Made by a program: the position numbers and the translations under genes. Below the pieces are notes generated by a model that had not been told where the DNA came from, did no database searches, and saw only the letters and a program-made list of their open reading frames with translations. DNA of 9,144 bases from contig JBNMKO010000112.1 in the NCBI GenBank assembly GCA_050874385.1, positions 1-9,144 on the forward strand, read 5' to 3'. Shown here in pieces: positions 1 through 7,200 of this stretch (position 1 is its first letter; each line of letters begins with the position of its first letter). Source of the DNA: CAG-882 sp050874385. GTDB lineage: Bacteria > Bacillota > Clostridia > Lachnospirales > Lachnospiraceae.

Positions 1-468
1 CATCATGACAAGTGAGCCAAGCGACACATATCTTGAAATAATAGTTACAATCATAAATGTACAAAAACCAAGAAGAATAAGCGGCCAATATCCAAGTGAT
101 ACTATAACACCCGATGAAGCTGCTATACCCTTGCCGCCCTTAAAACCAAGGTAAAAAGGAAAATTATGGCCAAGTATAACACCAAATCCGCTGTAGAGAA
201 CGAGCACCACTATGATGTCGGCATGGCTCTGCCCGAAAATAAGCCTTACAACCGCGGCGGAGAGCACCGCTTTAACCATATCTCCTATATATGTGATAAT
301 TCCGGCTTTTTTGCCGAGAACGCGGAGTGCGTTAGTTGTTCCCGCATTTCCGCTTCCCTCCTTGCGAATATCAATTCCATGCATTCTGCCATACAAGTAT
401 CCTGTCTGAAAAAGTCCGAATACATACCCGATAACCAGACATATAAGACGTTGTGCTATAGTTTCCAT
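1..468 (-). CDS. plsY: PlsY, acyl-phosphate:glycerol-3-phosphate acyltransferase (partial, C-terminus beyond left edge)
   Basis: Integral membrane enzyme that transfers an acyl group from acyl-phosphate to glycerol-3-phosphate, giving lysophosphatidic acid, the first step of phospholipid synthesis in most Gram-positive bacteria. The 156 visible residues start METIAQRLI. They carry the family's glycine-rich motif GSGNAGTTNALRVLGKKAG (residues 38-56) and the second motif GHNFPFYLGFKGGKG (100-114), between hydrophobic segments near residues 6-26, 67-78, 85-99 and 118-145. Full-length members are about 200 residues, so roughly a quarter is missing past position 1; the frame is still open there. 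The start is 12 bases after the der stop. An AGGA lies 6 bases before the ATG (475-478), and an AAGGAG (484-489) overlaps the end of der, so the two genes are probably co-transcribed. The identification is secure from the two motifs. Confidence 0.96.
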   Translation of the reverse strand, partial: METIAQRLICLVIGYVFGLFQTGYLYGRMHGIDIRKEGSGNAGTTNALRVLGKKAGIITYIGDMVKAVLSAAVVRLIFGQSHADIIVVLVLYSGFGVILGHNFPFYLGFKGGKGIAASSGVIVSLGYWPLILLGFCTFMIVTIISRYVSLGSLVMM

Positions 469-480
469 GATAAATCCTGT

Positions 481-1806
481 CTACTCCTTCTCATTTCTCT
501 CGCGTATTATAAATTTGAGTGCCGTGCCCCTGAAACCAAACGCTTCCCTTATCTTGTTCTCGATATATCTCGTATATGAGAAGTGCATAAGCTCCTTGTC
601 GTTCACAAAAATGACAAATGTAGGCGGTGCAACCGCAACTTGAGTCATATAGAATATCTTGAGACGGCGGCCCTTGTCTGAAGGCGGCTGCTGCATGGCA
701 ACTGCCTCTGAGAGTATCTCATTTAATACGCCTGTCTGTATTCTAAGGTTCTGGTTCTCGATAACCATGTCTATCATGTCGTAGAGCTTGTTAAGTCTCT
801 GACCTGTCTCAGCTGACACAAACATAACCTCGGCATAAGGTATAAAGGAAAGTATTTCCTTAATCTTATTGCTGTGCTCGTACATGGTCTTGTCATTCTT
901 CTCGATGGCATCCCACTTGTTCACAACAACGATTATTCCCTTGCCCCTGTCATGCGCGATACCGGCAATCTTTGCATCCTGCTCGGTAACGCCCTCTGTG
1001 GCATCTATTACAACAAGGACGACATCCGCGCGCTCAACCGCACTTACTGTACGGATAATGCTGTAGCGCTCAAGGTCTTCCTTAATCTTACTCTTTCTTC
1101 TAAGGCCAGCCGTGTCGATGAACACATACTCCCTGCCCTGATACTTCACCTCGGTGTCGATTGCATCGCGTGTTGTACCTGCGATATTCGACACGATAAC
1201 TCTGTTCGCGCCTGTGAGCTTATTGATTATGGACGACTTACCCACGTTAGGCTTACCTACTATGGCAACTCTAGGGCGCTCGTCCTCCGTATCGCTCAGC
1301 ATCTCCTCTGTAAAATGCCCTGTAACCGCATCGAGCATCTCACCAAAGCCAAGTCTGTTGACGGATGAGATAGGCATCGGGTCACCGATACCGAGATTGT
1401 AGAACTCGTACACATCCGGCATCATCTTGTTAAAGTCATCTACCTTGTTGACTACAAGCACAACAGGCTTTCCGGAACGTCTAAGCATGTCCGCAACCTT
1501 AGAATCAGAGTCGACAAGTCCCTGCTTAACATCTACAAGGAATATAATGACATCCGCAGTGTCGATGGCAATCTGTGCCTGCTCTCTCATCTGTGCGAGA
1601 ATGATATCCTTGCTGTCCGGCTCAATACCACCTGTATCAATCATGGTAAAATTGTAGCGGAGCCACTCAACATCCGCATATATTCTGTCTCTTGTGACAC
1701 CCGGAGTGTCCTTTACTATAGAAATCTGCTGTCCCGCAAGCGCGTTAAACAGTGTGGACTTTCCTACATTTGGTCTGCCAACTATGGCAACTATTGGTTT
1801 ACTCAT
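481..1806 (-). CDS. der: Ribosome-assembly GTPase Der (EngA)
   Basis: Essential cytosolic GTPase with two tandem G domains, needed for maturation of the 50S ribosomal subunit. The 441-residue length is normal for the family. G domain 1 has GRPNVGKS (residues 10-17), DTPGVTRD (33-40), DTGG (57-60) and NKVD (120-123). G domain 2 has GKPNVGKS (184-191), DTAG (231-234), NKWD (296-299) and SAETG (331-335). The C-terminal KH-like RNA-binding domain covers about 353-441, with GRRLKIFYMTQ and the conserved PPTFVIFVN stretch. In G domain 1 the G5 position reads SSVN rather than the commoner SA-x, a mild deviation. The start at 1806 is supported by the strong site AAAGAGGTGA (1816-1825), with AGGTG ending 10 bases before the ATG. 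A promoter lies at 1872-1900. der leads plsY, and possibly more genes beyond the left edge. Confidence 0.98.
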   Translation of the reverse strand: MSKPIVAIVGRPNVGKSTLFNALAGQQISIVKDTPGVTRDRIYADVEWLRYNFTMIDTGGIEPDSKDIILAQMREQAQIAIDTADVIIFLVDVKQGLVDSDSKVADMLRRSGKPVVLVVNKVDDFNKMMPDVYEFYNLGIGDPMPISSVNRLGFGEMLDAVTGHFTEEMLSDTEDERPRVAIVGKPNVGKSSIINKLTGANRVIVSNIAGTTRDAIDTEVKYQGREYVFIDTAGLRRKSKIKEDLERYSIIRTVSAVERADVVLVVIDATEGVTEQDAKIAGIAHDRGKGIIVVVNKWDAIEKNDKTMYEHSNKIKEILSFIPYAEVMFVSAETGQRLNKLYDMIDMVIENQNLRIQTGVLNEILSEAVAMQQPPSDKGRRLKIFYMTQVAVAPPTFVIFVNDKELMHFSYTRYIENKIREAFGFRGTALKFIIRERNEKE

Positions 1807-1871
1807 TAATCTCTTTCACCTCTTTATAGAATTTAAAAATTTAGTGGGATTTTTATTTCATGAATATCTAC

Positions 1872-1900
1872 ATGATAACAAGTAATTTTGAGTTTGTAAA
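1872..1900 (-). promoter_or_regulatory. Predicted sigma-A promoter of der-plsY
   Basis: On the minus strand, a -35 box TTTACA (1895-1900) and a -10 box TATCAT (1872-1877) are separated by exactly 17 bases. Transcription would start near 1865, leaving a leader of about 59 bases before der. It is the only well-spaced pair I found upstream of der. The assignment is by pattern only. Confidence 0.62.
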
Positions 1901-1909
1901 GGTTTTCTC

Positions 1910-1938
1910 TTGACTAAGAAGAAATATAAACTTATTAT
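1910..1938 (+). promoter_or_regulatory. Predicted sigma-A promoter of the PRPP-synthetase gene
   Basis: The -35 box TTGACT (1910-1915) and the -10 box TATTAT (1933-1938) are separated by 17 bases, each one base from consensus (TTGACA, TATAAT). Transcription would start near 1945, giving a leader of about 150 bases to the chosen start at 2096. Its -35 box lies 9 bases from the -35 box of the opposing der promoter, so the two polymerases would bind back to back. Confidence 0.72.
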
Positions 1939-1951
1939 GATACTGTTCAGA

Positions 1952-2010
1952 GTCGGATAAAATTTCAAAAGCTGCCAAAAAATGTGCGTATTTTTGAAAT
2001 TTTATCCGGC
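1952..2010 (+). promoter_or_regulatory. Long stem-loop (inverted repeat) in the 5' leader of the PRPP-synthetase gene
   Basis: The arms at 1952-1970 and 1992-2010 pair over 19 positions: 17 perfect base pairs (GGATAAAATTTCAAAA core), then one G-U wobble and one closing G-C, around a 21-base loop. The hairpin would form about 7 bases after the predicted transcription start. No U-run follows the right arm, so it is not a simple intrinsic terminator. It could be an RNA-stabilising 5' hairpin, part of an attenuator or ligand-binding leader, or a DNA operator for a dimeric repressor. I do not recognise a known riboswitch consensus here. Confidence 0.75.
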
Positions 2011-2075
2011 ATATAAGCCACATCAACAAAATTGCGTAGCATTTTAGATGGAGGCTCTATACTATATAAAAAATA

Positions 2076-2082
2076 AGAAAGG
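2076..2082 (+). promoter_or_regulatory. Ribosome binding site deciding the start of the PRPP-synthetase gene
   Basis: AGAAAGG matches the 5' part of the full Shine-Dalgarno AGAAAGGAGGTGAT and ends 13 bases before the ATG at 2096, a suitable distance for pairing with that end of the anti-SD. The in-frame ATG at 2048 has no purine-rich site upstream. This favours 2096. Confidence 0.6.
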
Positions 2083-2095
2083 CAGATACACACCC

Positions 2096-3301
2096 ATGAG
2101 CAGTGAAAAAGAACTTACGACCATTCCGGTAGCACCACTCAAGCTTATTGTGATGGAGAGCTGTGCCGAGCTCGGAAAAAAAGTTGACGACTACATTGTA
2201 CAGTTCCGCACAGAGGCACACAATGAGCACAAGGAGAGCATAGAATTTAAGGGATATCTTGAGGACTCCTATATTATAAGGAGCAAATGCCCAAGGTTCG
2301 GTTCAGGAGAATCTAAGGGACAGATTTTAGACTCCGTGCGCGGAACAGACCTTTATATTCTCACAGACGTATGCAATCACAGTATCACCTACAATGTATT
2401 TGGCTACACCAACTACATGTCCCCTGACAATCATTTTCAGGATTTAAAAAGAATTATCGCGGCAGCCGGTTCTCACTGCAAGAGAGTAACCGTAATCATG
2501 CCATTTTTATATGAGAGCAGACAGCACAAGCGCAACAAGCTTGAATCACTCGACGCTGCGCTCGCACTTCAGGAGCTCACCAAGATGGGTGTCAGCAATA
2601 TCATAACCTTCGACGCACATGACCCTAGGGTCAACAATTCAATCCCTCTCCGCGGTTTTGACAATTTCCAGCCACCTTACCAATTTATAAAGGCAATCAC
2701 CAAAAAATTCAAGAATATAACCATAGACAAAGAGCATCTTATGATAATCTCCCCTGACGAGGGCGCTGTGAGCCGTGCTGTATATTTCTCAAGCGTACTA
2801 GGTGTGGAGCTTGGAATGTTCTACAAGAGACGTGACTACGCACACATTGTAAACGGCAAGAACCCTATTGTCGCACATGAATTTTTGGGAAGCGATGTGA
2901 CAGGCAAGGACGTACTAGTGATAGATGACATGATTTCCTCGGGCGAGAGCATTCTCGACACGGCAGCCCACTTAAAGGAGCGCGGATGCCGCCGTGTATT
3001 TGTCTGCACCACTTTCGGTCTGTTCACGGACGGCGCGGCTAAATTTGACGAATACTATGAGAAAGGCTACATATCGGGCGTTGTAACGACGAACCTCACC
3101 TACATAAGCGATGAAATCAAGGCTAAACCTTACTTTATTGAGGCCGATATGAGCAAATTCTTAGCTAAAATCATAGACGCTCTCAATCATGACAAGTCGA
3201 TAGGCAACCTTATGGACCCTACTGTGAGAATACATGAGCTTATCGACAAATACAATCAGGAATGTAAGCTTGAATATGAGAAGGAATGTACAAGCAAATA
3301 A
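2096..3301 (+). CDS. prs: Ribose-phosphate pyrophosphokinase, divergent long form
   Basis: Predicted cytosolic enzyme making PRPP from ribose-5-phosphate and ATP, for nucleotide, histidine and tryptophan synthesis. Family marks in order (401-residue numbering) are: ATP-site loop YESRQHKRNK (139-148), in place of the usual YARQDRK; DAHDPRVNN (173 on), matching the usual D-L-H-A segment; SPDEGAVSRA (219-228), matching SPDAGGVKRA; the catalytic-loop KRR (244-246); and the PRPP-binding loop VIDDMISSGES (275-285). It is longer than the usual ~315 residues, with an N-terminal extension, extra sequence in the first half and a tail ending near TSK. Clostridia often carry such a second, divergent copy beside a canonical one; whether this one is fully active is open. 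The in-frame ATG at 2048 would add 16 residues but lacks a ribosome site. The gene is monocistronic: own promoter, hairpin terminator downstream. Confidence 0.88.
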   Translation: MSSEKELTTIPVAPLKLIVMESCAELGKKVDDYIVQFRTEAHNEHKESIEFKGYLEDSYIIRSKCPRFGSGESKGQILDSVRGTDLYILTDVCNHSITYNVFGYTNYMSPDNHFQDLKRIIAAAGSHCKRVTVIMPFLYESRQHKRNKLESLDAALALQELTKMGVSNIITFDAHDPRVNNSIPLRGFDNFQPPYQFIKAITKKFKNITIDKEHLMIISPDEGAVSRAVYFSSVLGVELGMFYKRRDYAHIVNGKNPIVAHEFLGSDVTGKDVLVIDDMISSGESILDTAAHLKERGCRRVFVCTTFGLFTDGAAKFDEYYEKGYISGVVTTNLTYISDEIKAKPYFIEADMSKFLAKIIDALNHDKSIGNLMDPTVRIHELIDKYNQECKLEYEKECTSK

Positions 3302-3345
3302 CAATATGCTCTGCGCATCCACACACTTAATTTATTGCCCGCACA

Positions 3346-3372
3346 AAATGACCGCTCAATGAGCGGTCATTT
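3346..3372. terminator. Bidirectional intrinsic terminator between converging genes
   Basis: A 12-bp perfect stem (3346-3357 with 3361-3372; core GACCGCTC/GAGCGGTC) closes a 3-base loop. The A/T end of the stem supplies ATTT followed by GTTTATC on the plus strand, and ATTTTG on the minus strand, so it can serve both directions. It lies 44 bases after the PRPP-synthetase stop and overlaps the last two codons of pgeF. The U-tracts are short, so efficiency is uncertain. Confidence 0.8.
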
Positions 3373-4251
3373 GTTTATCATCATATATCCGCACAATCCG
3401 CCGCGCTTTCCCTTAGAGGCGCGGTGTGAAAAAAGGATTTCGGGATTACAGCAGGTGCAGATATCCGTGACATGGATATTTGACTGCGGTATTCCCGCGC
3501 GGAGCATGTTTAACTTGTTGGCAGCATGGAGATTGAGGTAGTACTTTTTCCCCATCGCTGTCTCATTTTTTAATTTCAACACCTTATCGGCATCTTCCTT
3601 ATATGTGTCAAAGAAATTCTGTGCGACATCCTCACCCACTTCATAGCATGAGGCGCATATCGACGGTCCGATAAATGCGATTATGTCCTCCGGTCTGCTG
3701 CCAAACTCCAAGTTAAGCTTATCAACCGTCGCCTGTGCCATATTGTTGACCGTCCCGCGCCAGCCCGAATGTGAAAGCCCTATCACATGAAGTCTTTTGT
3801 CCGCAAAGTAGAGAGGCACACAGTCCGCATACGCCGTCACAAGCATAAGCCCCGGAACATCCGTCACAAAACCGTCCACATCGTGGAAATTTCTCGGTCT
3901 TGCAAGCCCCATTCCGGCATGTTCTTCGGTAACGCGTAGCACATTTGTAGTGTGCGTCTGGTGGGAATACACCATATCATCAAGGCGTACCCCAAAAGCC
4001 TTTGCCATTATGCCATGATTTTTTCTGACAAGGCTTTCATCGTCGCCCTGTGAGAAACTCAGGTTCATACTCCTGTATATCCCGTCACTAACTCCGCCAT
4101 CCCTTGTGGAAAAGCCATGGCTGAGCCACCTTTCATCCCTGTACGGCTCAAACTTGATAACCGGAACAGTACGCCCACATCCATCGCTCTCCACATGATG
4201 TTCTTCAATATACGTTGTTCTATCGTTGTTAAAATATCTGATATTATACAT
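3367..4251 (-). CDS. pgeF: PgeF / YfiH-LACC1 family protein (peptidoglycan editing factor)
   Basis: Cytosolic protein of the multicopper-polyphenol-oxidase-fold (DUF152) family. E. coli YfiH is reported to remove peptidoglycan precursors carrying L-Ser in place of L-Ala; other members act on purine nucleosides (phosphorylase and adenosine deaminase activity). The family's metal/active-site triad is visible: His100 in SHQTH, Cys144 in ADCVP and His161 in HSGWRG, along with GFSTRDGGVS (46-55), FIGPSICASCYEVG (193-206) and the C-terminal CTCCNPEILFSHR. At 294 residues it is slightly longer than the usual 245-280. The start at 4251 overlaps the upstream stop by 8 bases and has GGAAAGAG just before it. 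The in-frame ATG at 4266 (five more residues) is possible, with a weaker site. The ORF extends further upstream, but only inside the preceding gene. Translational coupling to the surface-protein gene is likely, and the hairpin at 3346-3372 ends the unit. Confidence 0.93.
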   Translation of the reverse strand: MYNIRYFNNDRTTYIEEHHVESDGCGRTVPVIKFEPYRDERWLSHGFSTRDGGVSDGIYRSMNLSFSQGDDESLVRKNHGIMAKAFGVRLDDMVYSHQTHTTNVLRVTEEHAGMGLARPRNFHDVDGFVTDVPGLMLVTAYADCVPLYFADKRLHVIGLSHSGWRGTVNNMAQATVDKLNLEFGSRPEDIIAFIGPSICASCYEVGEDVAQNFFDTYKEDADKVLKLKNETAMGKKYYLNLHAANKLNMLRAGIPQSNIHVTDICTCCNPEILFSHRASKGKRGGLCGYMMINK

Positions 4252-7200
4252 CTTCACTCTTTCCATCAGTCTCTGACTTGTTATCCTGTGCGTCCTGACC
4301 CTCAGAAGCCGCAAGCTTTTTTCTCTTTCTTCTATTCTTGCCTGCCTTGACAACCTTTACAAGCACAACCAGCAAAATCACACCTGCTGCCCCGCCGCCA
4401 ACAGCGACATATATCATCGGATTTATGGCTTCATTTACAAGGCAAAATTCACCCTCAGTTCCATCAAGCACAGTCTGCACATAACTTCCCTTTGTTGTAT
4501 ATTCAATCTCAGCCCAGGTAACTCCATCAAACCTGTACAGCTTCACCTTGTCATACGGATTTAAAAGGCGCACGTTTATCTCATTCGATGTGACATCTGA
4601 AACATCGCTGACAGAGAGCTTATATATCACATTCTCCTTCATATGCGCCTCACTAGGAAGCTCCATCTTGCTGCTTGTGACGCTGAGGCTCGTTGCATCC
4701 GTGAAATTGTCAGACACTATGGCATAAGATTTTCCGCTTCCATCCTTTTCACTGCTCTCCACCGATGTCACATTATTTACATACTCGCCGTTTACGACAA
4801 TATTTCCTGTCATAACCTCATCCGACAAATCAGGCCATACAACATAGTAGCCCTCCCTAAAAGGTGTAGCCGGAAACTTTAGCTGTGACAACGGCTCACC
4901 GTAGGATAAAGTCTGTCTGCCCACATATATATCGTCAACCCTGAATGTAACACGAAGCTGTTTAAAGTCCACAGGCAAACCTCTCGTCTCAAGAAGCTTA
5001 TCATACTCGATAGGTTCAGCAACGCCTATGTAGCTTATGCCGTCTATTCCATGAATACCGTTGTCGACATAGAAGTTACCAGTGACATTCTCGTCATTTT
5101 CCTTCTCCTCGTCCTCGTAAGCCGTAGTCTGACCAGCAATAGCGCCTACTCTTCCCGACTCCGCCTCGAGATTAACCATGGCATAACAGTCCCTTATGAC
5201 ATTTCCATAGCCCGCAATTCCTCCGACATACTTGTTCGCCGACACTGAACATAGAGCATATGAGTCCACTATCATCGAAAGTGACTGACCACATATACCG
5301 CCCGCGTAACCGCCATCGCTGCTATTGACACTTCCAAACGACCTTGACTCCCTGACAATTCCAAGCTTCATATAACCTGCAATTCCGCCTGCGCCGTCCT
5401 TCTTTGAAGTAATGTAACCATTGTTCTGGCAGTTATTCACAATACACTTTGTCAAATAACGGTTTCCAAGAGATATCTCCGTCTTTCCTGCCGCGCTGTC
5501 CTCAAGGTCATCTGTGTCAATAGCCATCGAACCTGCTATTCCTCCGACATTTATATCCGCTGAGACATCGCCCACATTGTTACAACTGTCAACTCTTCCC
5601 GTAGTCTCAGCATCTATCTCCTCGTCCGACACATCATCATATAAATTATTTGTATCGAGCTCTATGTACGCCTCAACCTTATCCAGTATAAGATTAAATA
5701 TCTCATCTATCTTGTCATTTATCTGCTTAAAATCCTGATTTACGATATCAGAATGTACAGACGCATCATCGTTGAGCTTTGAAAGTCCGGCTGAAATGCT
5801 CTTTACCTCATTGTAAAGTTCATTTCTGTGAGTGTCAAAGTCTGCCGAAAGTCTTGTGAAACGTATATCCGACTGAGCATTGAGATAATTGACCACTGCC
5901 TTAATTCCATCAACGGCATTCTTAGTGTGTGTCACGGCATTTTGAACTTCATTTGCCGCATTCTCGATGTCCGTCCTGGCAGCACTTCCTGCATTGTCAA
6001 AATAAGGCTTCAAAATATCAGTTATTTTGTTAATTCCGTCTGCCACATCACCTGCTGCGTTTGACATATCCTCAGCATTTTTAAGTATGTCAACCACCTT
6101 CTCGACGACAGCCTTCAAATCATCCTCGGTCAAATCACTAAAATTTTTATAATCGCCGTTCTCATCCTTTAAGATATTTTCTATGTCCTGCCATGAGCCA
6201 TTCGCCACAGAATCGTTAAATCTTTGTATGGCATCGTCAATCTGGTTTATAGCTGCATCGTACTGTTCCTTATCACCCGCATTTGCATTGAGCTGCCCCT
6301 GTATATCAGTATCGTTTTTGAGCCTTTTAATCCACTCAGCCATGCTGTTCATGCTGTCCATCGAGGCTGTAAACGAGTCTAAAATTCCCGGCATAGAGTC
6401 GGACACATACTCTACTCTCTCAACAACCAAATCCATCTGGTCGAGATTGCTGTTCACAAACGATGACACCTCATCCGCCATCACATGCCCGGTATCGACA
6501 GCCCTGTCCGCATTGAGAATAAGGTCTGCGAAGTCGTCGTGCATCGCATTTTTTGTGGCAGTCAAATCATCAAAAGTCTTGTTGAGCAAATCGTGAAGCT
6601 CATCAACCGAGTTTCTTATCTTCTCCGCCTCGACAACCTCGATATACGGCTCCATCTGACCGACAATTCCGCCTACATCCTTTCGCCCATATATTTTTCC
6701 GCTGTTCACACATGCGGATACTATTCCCGACTGTCTTCCGACAATTCCTCCAATATTGTAGCCGACATGCTCATAACCTATCTGTCCGCTGTTGTTGCAT
6801 GAGGCGATTATTCCGTCAGAAAATCCTGAAATTCCGCCGGCATCAATTCCGCTTCTCATAGTAGTCTTATCGTCACTTGTAAGGCTTCCAATAATGTTAG
6901 AGCTGTTCTCATCCTCAGACTCAACCCATGCGCTGTCATCATTCACACCCGCGCTGTTGGTACAGCTTGTTATTATTCCGTGATTTATTCCAGTTATACC
7001 ACCTGTATAATATGAGCCCGTTATACGCCCGCTCACAGTACATCTCTTGATAATTCCGGTGCTCTTGTTGAAAGCCGCAATACCGCCGATGGTCGTTTTT
7101 CCGCTTACATTTCCATCAAATGAACAGTTCTTGATTGTTCCATAGTTGCTTCCGACAATTCCACCAACACATTCCTGCTCATCGACAGCGGATATGCTTC

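Noticed and set aside
166..579. Plus-strand open frame of 137 codons opposite plsY and the end of der
   Set aside because: It lies antisense to two clearly conserved genes, has no ribosome site, and shows no recognisable domain; it is a shadow frame.
874..1368. Plus-strand open frame of 164 codons opposite der
   Set aside because: It is fully antisense to the conserved GTPase domains of Der, and its composition follows from Der codon usage.
1945..2095. Possible PRPP or purine riboswitch in the leader
   Set aside because: I could not find the conserved ykkC-type or purine-riboswitch core sequences; only the simple hairpin is supported, so no named riboswitch is claimed.
4252..4353. Longer pgeF starting at 4353
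   Set aside because: The extra 34 residues lie entirely inside the end of the GLUG-protein gene, are arginine-rich without family similarity, and the family N-terminus fits a start near 4251.
6183..6802. Several plus-strand open frames opposite the helical region of the GLUG protein
   Set aside because: They overlap each other and the real gene, are serine/cysteine/leucine-rich as expected of antisense frames, and lack start signals.
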